From Dissophora ornata (taxonomy: Eukaryota; Mortierellomycota; Mortierellomycetes; Mortierellales; Mortierellaceae): a stretch of DNA of 64,000 nucleotides. The notes beneath the pieces are model-generated. The model did no database searches. It had not been told where the DNA came from and saw only the letters and a program-made list of their open reading frames with translations. The stretch spans positions 16,547-80,546 of the forward strand of contig MU616619.1 of assembly GCA_025201705.1 (NCBI GenBank), given 5' to 3'. Below are positions 45,601 to 56,461 of this stretch, piece after piece (position 1 is the first letter of the stretch; each line of letters begins with the position of its first letter). The translations under genes were made by a program, and so were the position numbers.

Positions 45601-47510
45601 GATTCGGAATGGGCAGCTCAATTATATTGCTAGTATCGATCGTCTGTGCCATGGTCTCATCTTTGACGTCGTCACTCGTCGTCGCTCCTGGTGTGTCATC
45701 GATTAATGCGCCTGCCATCTACATAGTGAACGTAGTCAGAATTCTGAAGAGAGCAAACTCGTGGCACTGAATTACGGAAAAGGAACCAGAAGAACGCCCT
45801 TACCGCCAAAGGGTTATTTTGAAATCCCATAGCCTTCTCTTTCATGCTGTCTTCAAATGCCTTGTACTCTGAATCCATGTCTTCGTCAGATAGGGAGAGC
45901 TGTTTTCGATTTCGTTGAGGATATGTTAGTGCTATGCGATAGACATGGATCGGTTGCTGTCGAGACTTGTGTCCTTTATATTGCTTACGTATGGGTAAAG
46001 ATCCTCGATGTCTACAATGGAGTGTCTGATTAACAGAGCTGAGACTGTGTACCACTCGAGTGGTGTCCTGTCACGTTTTTCGGGACGCTAAACACCAACG
46101 ACAATGGGATATTGCAAAAGATATGCATGATCGGATCAGCTGGGTTCACCGTGGACGTTGAAGAGCGGTCAAATTGGAGCTACAACGACACCTACCTGAA
46201 AATCTTGGAATTTGAAACCGAGGAGGTGCGCACAGGCACCTTTCTGTACTGCATATTCGAGATCTGTCGACCGAGCATCCCATGGGGACTGTCGTAGGAG
46301 CTCCAGAAAGAACCGATAGTGTGTCACAATGTTGGCGGAAAATATATCCAGCGCAATGTCCAATACACGATTTGGGTCCAGATCAAAGTGTGCTGGTGTT
46401 TAAACAACATCGTTAGCCTCCAAGATTTATGGTAAACTGCGACGTGCACCGCTGTTTAAAGCTGAATATGCTTACCGATAAGTGACATGACGTTTTCTAA
46501 AACGGAGGTGGCTTTATACGCAGTGGCAGAAGGATTCTCATCGTCGGCTGTCCCACTCGACAACTCTGTGATCAGTTTGGAGTATCCTTCAGACTCTTCT
46601 CGCAACAGATTGTATTTCTGCTGCTTGTATCTATTTCGATGAAAACGATGTCACGGCCCCCGATGGAGGCGGAAAAGGAAATATGGGTTCGCGGGGTGAG
46701 TTTCCTGCTCCTGCGATCTGCCAAAGCCACGGCGCAACTTCCGCTTCCCAAGTCACAGCCTCAGCAACGTGCCACCCTTTTCTAGATGATATCTTTGGAG
46801 TGGCTTGAGACATCCATGTTGACTTTTGTTGACAAAGGCTGACTTACGACTGAGCAGTGTTGATGCGGACAACGCGCTTCCGGAACAGAGGCCCATTTAC
46901 TATGAGACCAACTTTTTCGAGCATTTCAATTTCCCAGCGCTCCCTCATCATGTTTTCCGGGATAAAGTGTTGTGCCTGAGATGCGGCAAGGAAGTGAGGA
47001 AAAAAAGAGAGGCATCCAAGTTAATATATGAGCGATATCGATTCTGTCGGCCGTAGTAAAAGAATGACATTATCCTTCTTACAATCAGGGCTTTGGCAAG
47101 CTGGAAGAGGCTATCGTGCCGTTGGGGAGCACATGTCTCGAACTCGACGTCAATGACCCACATCATATCGACAATAATGGTCGGTACGTCAATAGGACCT
47201 GCTCCTGTATTCCGGCTAGACAGTTTGGAGAGAAAGGATGCTGCTTCCGTTGCGGAAATATCATTATCGAGAGCTGCGTAGAGCACCGCCTGAATGATTG
47301 GCACCACAGGATGAATAACAACGCCCGAGGCGGTGTTGAGTATTTCCGTCGCGTCATTCAGTCTGTTGATAGGATTATGTAGCTTAGTTAGTCAAAGGTC
47401 GGACGATGATGGCAAGGATTGCAGCAGCAGCAGTGGCATCTTCTCAACGCGTACAAGTCCTCGTCCGAGCCACTTTGTTTCCAGTGTGCGAGTCGCTCCT
47501 TCAGCTCCAT
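39635..47510 (-). CDS. THO2: THO complex subunit 2 (Tho2/THOC2)
   Basis: Fifteen exons (47510-47455, 47362-47083, 46975-46848, 46630-46476, 46392-46196, 46087-45989, 45899-45804, 45718-44947, 44845-44429, 44351-43780, 43677-43191, 43103-42943, 42847-42578, 42477-42056, 41954-39635) encode 2,143 residues. Tho2 is the scaffold of THO/TREX, which couples transcription to mRNA export. Conserved features: [83 protein letters not shown] and FSTLRLYDK. The C-terminal 750 residues, mostly one exon, are Arg-Asp/Arg-Ser rich with tandem RDVTRDVA units and end in GGGGN repeats. This is the RNA-binding tail, much expanded here. The ATG at 47,510 has an ACCATGG context. Confidence 0.92.
39663..39750. repeat. 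15-base coding repeat in THO2
   Basis: About six copies of TCCGTTACCGCCACC (plus strand), encoding Gly-Gly-Gly-Gly-Asn repeats at the C terminus of Tho2. The unit is a multiple of three, so length changes keep frame. Confidence 0.9.
41390..41595. repeat. 12-base RDVx coding repeat in THO2
   Basis: Imperfect tandem units of 12 bases encode (R-D-V-T/A/N)n and then looser R-D/E-G units in the Tho2 tail. In-frame, charge-balanced repeat. Confidence 0.85.
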
Positions 47511-48577
47511 GGTAAGGTGTATATGTTCAGGAAATGTGAATGCAATGTTACAAGCAGTTGAAAATGGATGTTGGAAAGTGTTTGTAATGTACAGTCGACG
47601 CGTGCATAGATGTCAGCGTCTGGGAGAGTGAATGATTCGAGTGTTGAGCATGGATGATCAGAGAAGGACGTTTTGCTTGCATTTGAGGGAATGGTGGCTT
47701 GGTCATTTATTGATTCTCCACAAGGTGAAATCTCTGGTGCAGCTTCTGCGAGGGCTTTTGACGGCATTGGAAGGCTGCCTGCAGAACTCCATGCAAAACT
47801 CCATCACGTCCAACATCAGATCTTTGAGAACTAGCCCACAACCCTGCTTAAAGCGATTATTGGCTGTGGGACACGAGTTGGTCTGCCGAGTGCCGTTCAA
47901 AGCAAGGAAGAGGAAGGCGTTGCCACGGATTTTTTTTTTTGGTAGCCTGGACAACCGAGCAAACATTTCCGGCAATGGTACTTGAGATGCCTGTGGTCCC
48001 TTCACGGCGACCACGTTTACAACAGGAATGTCCTATTGAGATAAATAAGCAACTTTCAGAGTACATTTTGCGTGGTCGTGGGGCTGTCCTGCAAAGGTTT
48101 AGGCAATATGCCTCCAGCAAGCACTACGCCTGCAGGTGCAGCATCAGAGCAGCTGCTGCACATTCCGCACCTCTTTATGGCTCTTCAGTCAATAAACTCA
48201 TATCCACGGCCTATTCTGTCCACCATCTATAAACAAACCAACCCTATCCTGATAACAGCGTTGGGATGGCTAGAACCAGGAGCCACCCAGCAGGGCCGCC
48301 TTTATTAGATTAGCCAGAGAAAAAAAGTCAAGAAGTCCTAAATCCGTGGGATAGATCTGTCTGAGGAGAAGAGGAGAAGAGGTCTCGAAACGCAACGCTA
48401 CTCTTCAGCCAAAAGAGCCCCTGGCACCAGGAGCCGCTGGTTCTCTGGTGGAGGCGCCAAATGTGGCTGAGTTGGGGACCCGCGCTTTAGTGGCCGCCTT
48501 GGTCTCATTGTTTGACCCATACAACTTTATTATCATTTTATGATGCTGGGCATGACGGAGAGTGCAGTGAAACTCGA
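47511..48577. other. Intergenic region, nothing recognised
   Basis: Upstream of THO2 and downstream of the DUF2470-type gene (both minus strand). Includes a T11 tract at about 47,930. Short open frames only. Confidence 0.4.
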
Positions 48578-49312
48578 CTATTCCTCCTTTTGCTTTCGTT
48601 GGCGGTTTGCAAGAGGGATGAGTTCGAGAAGGCCTGGGTATCCACAGACGAAGATCAACATGAACCATTGCACAATGTCGATAGGTCCAAAAAAGTCTCT
48701 CCCAACTACGGCCGTGAAGTAGAGTGACACCATGGACTCGACAAAATGCAACAGTGTTACAGAGATATAAATGTAGTGGATTGTGGATGCCCCAAGGCTC
48801 TGCAGTATCCACTGCAGGATTGGGCTTGTCGTGTTTGGGAAAAATTCGAGGTAATATGCTGTCAGGACCACACATATCGAGATCCAAGTTACGGGGTGGT
48901 TGTATGGCCAGATCACCGAGGGACTGTCAGGCATAAGTCCCGGGTTGTTCGGATCGTCGCCACGCAGCCCTGTTTTTGCTTCCTTGGCCATCGCCATGAG
49001 CGCGTCCTTGACCTGACTAACTGCATGCATGGAGTGGCGAAAGGTGACTCTCAGCTCCTGTTCCTGACCATGGTCAAGGCAAGTGACATCAAAGCCATCC
49101 TGATCGACGGCCGTCATGGTCGCCTTGCTGGCCTCGGGATACTCCCCAAAGTAGCGTGCGTAGGAGAGAACGATAGTGGGATGGCCGTTCATGTATTCGC
49201 ACAGACGCACCGAGTACTCTGCGATCGGATCCTTTGCACGACGCGGCATGGCATGAATGTCTAGCAGGATGAAGTTGGATGGAGGAATGTAAAATTTGTC
49301 GTCGAAAGTCAA
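48578..49312 (-). CDS. DUF2470-type membrane protein
   Basis: An intronless 244-residue protein. Residues about 25-105 match the DUF2470 / haem-utilisation-like domain: AEYSVRLCEYMNGHPTIVLS, TMTAVDQDGFDVTCL, LRVTFRHSM. The C-terminal half has three or four hydrophobic segments (VTWISICVVLTAYYLEFF, IYISVTLLHFVESMVSLYF, IVQWFMLIFVCGYPGLLELI) and a basic end with KQKEE, which could be an ER-retrieval-like dilysine-type tail. Fungal proteins joining DUF2470 to a membrane module are known but uncharacterised. A haem- or flavin-related role is only inferred from the domain. Its start lies 27 bases from the first possible start of the divergent ADP-ribosylglycohydrolase gene. Confidence 0.8.
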   Translation of the reverse strand: MTFDDKFYIPPSNFILLDIHAMPRRAKDPIAEYSVRLCEYMNGHPTIVLSYARYFGEYPEASKATMTAVDQDGFDVTCLDHGQEQELRVTFRHSMHAVSQVKDALMAMAKEAKTGLRGDDPNNPGLMPDSPSVIWPYNHPVTWISICVVLTAYYLEFFPNTTSPILQWILQSLGASTIHYIYISVTLLHFVESMVSLYFTAVVGRDFFGPIDIVQWFMLIFVCGYPGLLELIPLANRQRKQKEE

Positions 49313-49339
49313 CGTGGCACAAAAACAATCCCGCCAGAA

Positions 49340-51136
49340 ATGGGGCGTCCGTTTCTGCTTCGCCTCCTCACAACTTCTCCTCGTCGTCTTTTCCCCAACC
49401 TCGCCGCCTTCCCTCTATTCAACTTCACTCTTCACCCCGCAGCCATCAACTCTTCTTGCTTTATCCAGCCATCCCCTCTAATGGCGCTTCCATCCACCCT
49501 GACGAAGGCAGCGCTTCGGGACCGCATCCGAGGATGTCTCTTTGGCTCTGCTGTCGGCGATGCCTACGGCCTCGCCACAGAGTTCATGACCAAACGTACA
49601 GCAACACGCCTCTACGGCAATGGCCCAATAGCCTTTGGATGTGACCCAGGGTAGGGATAAGGAATGGACCTGTCCGACCTAACCCAGTGAACTCTTTACA
49701 GGAAACTCACTCTTCCTGGGTGGCGTGCTCTTTTTGACATGACTGCAATAGATACCCTGTCTGGGAGGACACACATCGTCCAATAACCGATCGAAATGAC
49801 TTCACAGACGACACAGACCAACTGCTTCTTATCCTTCAATCCCTGGACCAAACGCGCGAGGGAAGATTGAACCCCATCAACTTTGCAAAGAGACTCCAGG
49901 AGTGGTATAACTTCGGGATACCAGAGCTAGGCACCGATCCTGGCCGTGGATTAGGGTACACTGTTGGCCGGGTTATGAGGCACCCCATGTTCGCGTCCAA
50001 CCCCCATCGCGCGGCATTCGAGGTACATAGAAGACATGTCAAATATTGCTACACTGGTACTACAATTCCTCCGCTCAAAATCCATGTTTCTGTAGGTCTG
50101 GGATTCTTCTGGGCGCAACCTGGCGCCCAATGGAGCTGTAATGCGGACAGCTGTTCTTGGAATCGAGTCATTCTGGGACGAGCCACGTGTCGTAGAAAAT
50201 TCAATGGCGGCTGCAAAGGTGACCCATGCCGACCCGCGGGCTATCGTCAGCGCTCTCCTCTCCTCGGTTTTGATTTCACGTCTCCTTCGGGGAGGTGGAA
50301 TTGACGTGGCTCATGACAAAACCCAGACATGGAATCCACGGCTATCCGACCCTAGTTACCGGCAAGAGTTGCTTGCATATCTTCAGCGGGGAACCAGTCT
50401 TCGAGGGGAGCAATCGTTGAACCCACCCTACGATGCAGAAACCTCTGCAAATCAATTCCGACCAAAGGATTATAATGCGCTGAAACAAATGCTCGTTGAA
50501 AAAGAGGCAAACATTGGAGGCTCATACAAAGCACAGTTTAAGGGCCGGGAGCCTTCAGACTGGAACATGGATCGTCCTCAGGTTTTCCCTCGTCCCGATA
50601 TTGGCTGGGCTGGAATTGACAATGTTGGCGAGGACAAGGCCTTGGATTTATTAACGCGATCGGTCGTGGCAGACTACACTTTTTTATTGCAACAGACCGA
50701 TGTAGTCCCTGCATCAAGACAGAAAGGGCAGCGCGTGCAGGACGGATGGGCCAAAGAACTCGAGGCTCATTGCTTCCCAGAATCGGTTGGGCAACTGGAC
50801 TTGGATGATGGCAACACGATGGGGTATGCCTTCAAATGTGTAGGAGTCGCGTACTATGGCCTGACGCGGTGCGTGGACCCCTCTCCAACGGCTCCAGAAT
50901 ATGGTGGACCGCCTGGCCTATTCCGTGGTCTTATGGAGCAAGTCACTTTAGAGGCTGGAGACGCGGACACCAATGACGCTGTCATGGGATCATTGCTAGG
51001 CGCTCGGTTTGGACTACAAGAGGGTATTCCACGTAGCTGGTGGACAGAGCTTCAGCATTTGGAATGGCTCAACAAAACCTTTGATCAATACGCGGAGCGA
51101 GTTCTAGCAGAGTATGAAGATTTGTTTATGGTGTAG
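49340..51136 (+). CDS. ADP-ribosylglycohydrolase family protein
   Basis: Three exons (49340-49650, 49752-50022, 50096-51136) encode 540 residues, or 493 from the second Met at 49,481. The family removes ADP-ribose from proteins or hydrolyses related N-/O-glycosidic bonds using two Mg2+ ions. Seen: RIRGCLFGSAVGDAYGLATE at the start of the domain, the metal site FTDDTDQ, GYTVGRVM, NGAVMRTAVLGIE, and the second metal region TNDAVMGSLLGARFG. The upstream start would add MGRPFLLRLLTTSPRRLFPN, a basic amphipathic leader that looks like a mitochondrial targeting sequence. Which start is used cannot be settled here; the downstream one leaves a 168-base shared promoter. The gene is larger than typical ARH1/ARH3 (about 360) owing to an insert around residues 280-400. 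Confidence 0.88.
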
Positions 51137-51185
51137 TAATTATGTTATTATTATTAAATCTGTAAAGCTATGATGTGCCATATTT

Positions 51186-52722
51186 TTAAACCCGGGCACC
51201 TTCCCAGGGTCGCGTAATTGTTTGTAAGATTGCCTTGTCAAAAGCCGGTGGGTTGTCAAGATATAGATGGTGACCAGCATTTGGGATCCTCATCAGCACA
51301 GTTGGTACTGACATGGTCTTCCTTGCCTTCTCAGCAGCCTTGTAATCCATCCAGTCGTTTTCGCCGTCTAGTTTAGGGCCAAAAAATTGAAATTAGCTGT
51401 CAGGCATTGATTCTACAAAACAATATGGCAATCTATGCATTACACGCAACTCACATAGGAAGACAGTGGGCATTTTCAGACCCTGAAGTCGGTCCATAAG
51501 AGGCCAGCGTGCATAGGCACCTGGTGCGAGGATTGTAGCCAAGGCATACTCGCCGCTGCCGCTTTTGGATGAAATGTGGTAAATATAATTGTTCAAGTCC
51601 CGTTGTTCGTCGTCCTCGAGGTACGCAAACCGCCGTGACGTGTATGAAGCCACGAGTGAGGGGCCAAAAGGGCCTGTGAAGCGCATGATTGACTGCGGTG
51701 TAATGTTGCGCTCCCATGCACCCATAGCTAGCTTCCGAATCCAGGTTGAAGGGGCAGGTGTGCGCTGCGGAGGAGCTGGCGTCTTTGACTGTCTCTGTGA
51801 GGCATCATCTGATGTGGTGTCTTCTTGCGCAGGGGGGTCAGGGAGAGGAGCCATTTGTGCTTCTGGGTTTTCTGGGATGCCAACTATGATCAAGGAACAA
51901 AGTACACGATTAATATGTGTCTCGCGATTTGCTTTAAAATCCAGCGTGTCAAGTGTCGTTTGCCATACCAGGGCTGACGAGAATCAGCTTTTCCACTCGC
52001 TCTGGATACTTGAGGGCATATACCGTAGAGAGATACCCTCCTAGGGAGTGTCCTACCAGCACCATCTTTTCGATCTGCTGGATCTTGCGCCATTCCTCCA
52101 ATCCCTCAATAAAAAAATCCTCGGAGTCCTTGACTACCTCCTTGACTGATGTCTTGGGCGTGTGCTTGAACTTAAAGTTGGGCCTGGAACTGCCACCCAT
52201 GCCCAGCCAGTCTATCGCATAGATCTTTGAGTTTGGGATCTGGCTCAGGCTGAGGTAGTTGCGGAAAAAGAAAGCCAATCCTGCGCCATATCCATGGCAG
52301 ACGACTATAGCCCGTTCGCCCGGTGCTGGTGGAGAGACCATGGACTCCTCATCTGTGGCTGTCTTCATGTCCAAACGGGTCTGGGCAATGGGTGTCCGCC
52401 CTTGGTCATCGGTCTCCTGATCTTTGCTTTCCACCGCAGCATCAGAGGTATCGACGGAGGCGGGATTCGAGTTTTGGTGAATGATCAGGGTGTTGATTTG
52501 GCGATCCTTGCCTGAGAGAGGAACGAGTCCGACGCGGGCGATAGTGGAGCTTCTTTCCGCACTTGTGGAGGCAACACCTTTGAAGGAGAAGAATTGGAGG
52601 CGGGAGAGCAGGCGGGCCTCTGCGATCTGAGTCTGCTCCTTGTTTGTGCGGCTCCACCATGTCTGGAAGGCGCCCCAGCGAGAGAAGAGCTCAGGCGCGG
52701 GGGGGAGTGTGTCCGAGGGCAT
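51186..52722 (-). CDS. Alpha/beta hydrolase, ABHD4/ABHD5 (Cld1-like) family
   Basis: Three exons (52722-51969, 51883-51455, 51367-51186) encode 454 residues. Features: oxyanion region VVCHGYGAGLAFFFRN, DWLGMGGSSRP, nucleophile Ser226 in VGHSLGG, the family signature LVSPVGIPENP built across intron 1, and the catalytic His in AGHHLYLDNP, which also forms an HxxxxD acyltransferase box. The family includes ABHD4, CGI-58/ABHD5 and the yeast cardiolipin deacylase Cld1. Keeping Ser in the elbow (ABHD5 has Asn) argues for an active lipase or phospholipase. The open frame continues upstream to 53,220 with a hydrophobic stretch (AIFACALIALLAYAL), but that part runs into repeat DNA, so I start at the Met at 52,722. 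A further upstream in-frame start remains possible. It converges with the glycohydrolase gene, with 49 bases between stops. Confidence 0.88.
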
Positions 52723-53196
52723 GATGGGGAAGCGGAAGCGAGGGCGGAGAAGAAGGCGTGGAATGGTGGCGGAGACTCCGGACAGGTTGACCGGACCAAG
52801 AAGCGGGTGGAGGGCGTAGGCGAGAAGAGCGATGAGGGCGCAAGCGAAAATAGCACGAAGAGAGAACTGACGAGAGCGGTGGAGAGCCAGGGCGAGGGAG
52901 TGGTGGTTGGTGTGGATGGAGAGAAAAGAAGAAGAGGATGGAAGATGAGGAAGATGAGGGACAAGGACAAAGAGAGTTTTATGTCTGCGACGTCTGCACG
53001 TTGGGCGATCGAGGATGGACAAAAAAAGAAATTTTTTGGGGAACACGCAATCCTTCCGTAAGCGATCAAGGTTTGCGTACCTGCAGAGAATGTCGAATGC
53101 CGACTTGTCGGACATGCAGGTGCAACACAGTCCAAGAAGGAAGATTACAAATGAAGGGTGCATACCGCATTCCACTCGCACATGAGAAATCAAATC
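52723..53196. other. Upstream region of the ABHD gene, purine-rich
   Basis: G/A-rich on the plus strand (CT-rich on the gene's strand), consistent with a 5' UTR and promoter. It could encode an N-terminal membrane segment if translation starts further upstream. Otherwise nothing recognised. Confidence 0.4.
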
Positions 53197-53198
53197 CC

Positions 53199-53245
53199 AC
53201 ACACACACACATACACACACTCACACACACACACACATACACACA

Positions 53246-53336
<91 letters not shown>
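53199..53336. repeat. Compound microsatellite (CA)n(TC)n
   Basis: About 82 bases of CA repeats with a few interruptions, joined directly to about 56 bases of pure TC. It sits at the boundary between the core gene array and the repeat-rich right end. Confidence 0.98.
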
Positions 53337-53338
<2 letters not shown>

Positions 53339-53653
53339 GGCTACTTGGGCTCTGGTTCGAGACTGCGTTTTTGAAAGAGATGAATCTTCGATTGATAGTG
53401 CCTGGTTCCTGCAGGATCCCCCTCCACGGCATTCAGGAATGACAGGAATGACATTTTGATTGTTGTTGAATGCTGATCACATTAGCTTTGCACGAAAATG
53501 CGGCCAACGGGAGCAATGGCGTTTGGAAAACGATACGAGGATGGAGATATGGGTGGAGGGCAGGATAGAAGATGGGAAGGATCAGATGCCGCTGTGCATG
53601 CCGCGAAAAATTGTTCAGACGGGTAGCAATGCGATTTTCTCGCCTGGTGGGTT

Positions 53654-53854
53654 TTATTGATGACCGGTACCAACAGGTCCTTTGTAGTCGCTGCAGGTAT
53701 CAGACTCACTCATCGTTGGAACACCACACCCAACAACAACATCTTTGATCCAAACTATTCCGTGGGTGGTACTGTCAATGTAGGCATTCTTGACGGTCAA
53801 GTCGCTTCTGGTTCTGTTTATGATGAAGAAGCTAACCCATTGAGCGTAACCCAT
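53654..53854 (-). CDS. Short aegerolysin-like frame, possibly truncated
   Basis: A 66-codon frame whose first 24 residues, MGYAQWVSFFIINRTRSDLT then VKNA, resemble the N terminus of aegerolysins, small beta-structured membrane-lipid-binding proteins of fungi and bacteria (about 135 residues). After this the sequence no longer matches the family: the usual Trp-Gly-Lys segment and the Cys/Trp-rich C-terminal half are missing. A truncated or diverged member is likely. Alternatively, further exons may exist that I could not place. The assignment rests on a short match. Confidence 0.3.
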   Translation of the reverse strand: MGYAQWVSFFIINRTRSDLTVKNAYIDSTTHGIVWIKDVVVGCGVPTMSESDTCSDYKGPVGTGHQ

Positions 53855-54551
53855 TTTGTTGAAATATAAGGTTGGGTTTTGATGGTCGGGATAAGGAAAA
53901 TGATGCAGTGGGCAAAGCCCTTTTAAAAGATGACGAGAATAACTGGTCCCACCACGGACAGAGTTGAGTCTCCAATTCTTTTCCTGCAGCCCCCTACACT
54001 CGGCAGCAAAAAAGAAGATTCCTCACTTTCTCAGTACACTGCCTCTTCATTTACATGCACTCCCCTGTTGAACAAGTTTAGATCTGGGGTTCTGGAACAT
54101 TGCAAAAAGAACAATATGTCTGCTTTGAAAGGAAAGATAATAAGCGACAGAAAGAGAGTGGCAGAAGCCATTGAGCGGGCAAGGTTTTGGACTTTGACGC
54201 CGTTATCAATCAATTGGAGAGGCGGAAGCACGACAATGGGGTTGACTCCACAAACCAATATTGCAAAAAAGTGAAAACCATGACCCCGGAAGAGATCGAA
54301 GCATCGTGGATCATGGAATCGTTGTTTACCAGCTGATATTTGTCAATGAACATGCACAAACAAGTGTCCCTCAGATCCTCAACAGACCTTCGTCACTACC
54401 GCTGTCTCTTCCACACTGCCCTTTGTTCCGTTAAATAGGGCCGATGTTTTTTTAACATTTTGACAACTCGGTTGTCACGGACTTGTCTCTTTCATTATCC
54501 CCCGAAGCACGCGTCAAACCGAAGCGGTCACGGAAATAAAAGCAGTACCCG
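53855..54551. other. Intergenic region, nothing recognised
   Basis: Contains a 114-codon plus-strand frame (53,930-54,274) with no domain. A/T-richer than the core gene array. Confidence 0.3.
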
Positions 54552-54752
54552 ACCTGCGGACCTGCATGCAAAGCACCAGCACACCACATGCGGATCCGCA
54601 TGAACAGCACCGGCAGACATGCACACAACATGCGGACATGCACGCGACATACGGACCTGCATGAACAGCACCGGCAGACATGCATACAACATGCGGACCT
54701 GCATGTACAGCACCGGTAGACATGCACACAACAGACCGTCCTGCATGCAAAG
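54552..54752. repeat. Minisatellite with about 42-base units
   Basis: Three clear copies of a unit centred on GCATGAACAGCACCGGCAGA followed by CATGCACACAACATGCGGAC, plus a short partial copy of about 19 bases between the first and second. Flanking GCATGCAAAG phrases at 54,565 and 54,742 bracket the array. The unit is a multiple of three, so a frame through it stays open on both strands. Confidence 0.85.
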
Positions 54753-56224
54753 AGGAAAATGACGTGTCGGTTGCCGACACATTGGATCCCGATACAATCC
54801 ATGTCTTTGTTGCCACAGAGGAAGAAGGATACAAAAGAAAGCGAGTGTACTGTCTAATCTGTTCAAAGACGCTGGGCGCAAGGAATGCCAGGACAGCACA
54901 TAACACGCCGCCGAGGGTTTCAAGTACTGGCACTGACGAAAGAATAATTACGACAATTCCTTGCAAACAAGGCCCTGACATTGTGCAGGAGACGCTATCC
55001 AGGATACAGAGGCGAAGCTTAGAGGAGCAGCAAGACACAGAAACTCTCCGGTAGTTATGTGGTCCGCTGCCGATGCGTTTATTCCAAGCAACAGCGCTGG
55101 CAATGAACGTTTCAGCGTTCAAGCTAAGGCCTACTGAGAAACCCTACAAGACTCAAGGAGTAGGACTCTTCCTTCGCGCAGAGTCGGCATCAATCGTCGA
55201 AAATGCACCAAAGCCAGGTTTTCTGCTTGCGAAGATCGATATGGAGATATGGACAACCTGTAACAGTAACAGAGGGAGCCAGTGGTGGAGGCAGGACGAA
55301 TGTCGTTTATTGTACAGGACAGGAGGGGTATTTACATGTGTAGTCTACCCGGAGGGAGGCATGGTTATGCAGTAGGGCGAGCTTACTATGAAACAGTAGA
55401 CAATACTGTTGCACAACCGCCAGGAAATGCCTTTAATCGACAACGATTTACTGTCGACTCACGGGGAATTGTCCGAAGAGCATCTCGTGGCAATCGAATC
55501 AGGCGGCCTCATCGGCATGGAACGTCTGGTCGGGGCAACGCTTGCAACAGGGGTTGACACAATCAAAATTCCTTGTGTAGAAAAGTACTCCCGCGACGTA
55601 CTTACAGATCCCCATGCAGAGCCTATGTTGGCCATGCCCTCAAGTGTTCCGACCAACGGCGCTTCAATCCAATACCGTGGTCACCTAAAGATTGTTATCC
55701 TCGCTGACAAGTTTGGTCGACGCAGATTAGTCTTGGGTGTTCGAGCCCGCAATTATCTGGTCACATCAGGCGACCAGAACGGGGAGGTGATGGTTGGCCC
55801 TACTGGATGCGCAGACTTCTCCGTCAACGAATCCACAGCTTTGCTCATACAACGCCAGCGACAAGACCCTCACATATTGGAAGAAGACGCACTCGGCTTG
55901 GCACAAGTGAGGAGTCATTTTGGTCACCCCACTACGTATACTACCCGTCGCGCTGCCTTGACTGGGTTCTCGTCAGTCTCACAAATGCCAATGACTGTAT
56001 TCACTATCAGTCAATGGCCTGTGCCCAATTCCAGAGTCTTTTACCGGCTCTGGAAAAGGGCTCGGGAGCCTGGCCATGGAGTGGTCTTACAGTTAGAGGA
56101 TATCGACGACCCTGCGACTGCAATAGGACGACAGGAACAAGTGGGGGGGGGGAAGGGGGGGAGAAGACAAGAACAAGCAGAGGCAAATGACAGGAAGGGA
56201 CAGGAACAAGAGTTGGAGCAATGA
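54680..56224 (+). pseudogene. Long reading frame of unknown family interrupted only by TAG codons
   Basis: One plus-strand frame stays open for about 515 codons except for three in-frame TAG codons (55,052; 55,373; 55,397). The first part has VYCLICSKTLGARNARTAHN, with a Cys-x2-Cys...His pattern like a degenerate zinc finger. The last uninterrupted 271 codons include HLKIVILADKFGRRRLVLGV, VTSGDQNGEVMVGP and VFYRLWKRAREPGHG. The end is Gln/Glu/Gly-rich and overlaps a G-run at 56,142. I do not recognise the family. It starts within the 42-base minisatellite. The likeliest reading is a gene decayed by CAG-to-TAG type changes; readthrough is a remote alternative. Confidence 0.4.
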
Positions 56225-56461
56225 TGAGGATGTTACTACTAGAACAACAGCTATTTATACAAGTTGAGTCTGGGGCTGACGTATGGGTGCTGACATACGG
56301 GTGCTAACCATAATAAAATCCTCCGTGCCTTGAGTCCGTGGTCGCGTTTGTATTGTGCTTTCTGGTTCCCGAGTCCAATCTTCTCGTGTGTATCCTTGCC
56401 AATTGATAAGGTATTACACATCGCTCTCTCTCTTGAACGCAGCATCCAAGCGTGTTCGCAG

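Noticed and set aside
52723..53220. N-terminal extension of the ABHD frame to 53,220
   Set aside because: The extension begins in CA-repeat DNA (a run of Cys-Val codons) and resembles UTR; conserved family sequence starts after 52,722. A shorter upstream start with a membrane segment cannot be fully excluded.
53199..53336. Regular repeats considered as a CRISPR-like or structured array
   Set aside because: Simple CA and TC microsatellites with no spacers; the organism is a fungus.
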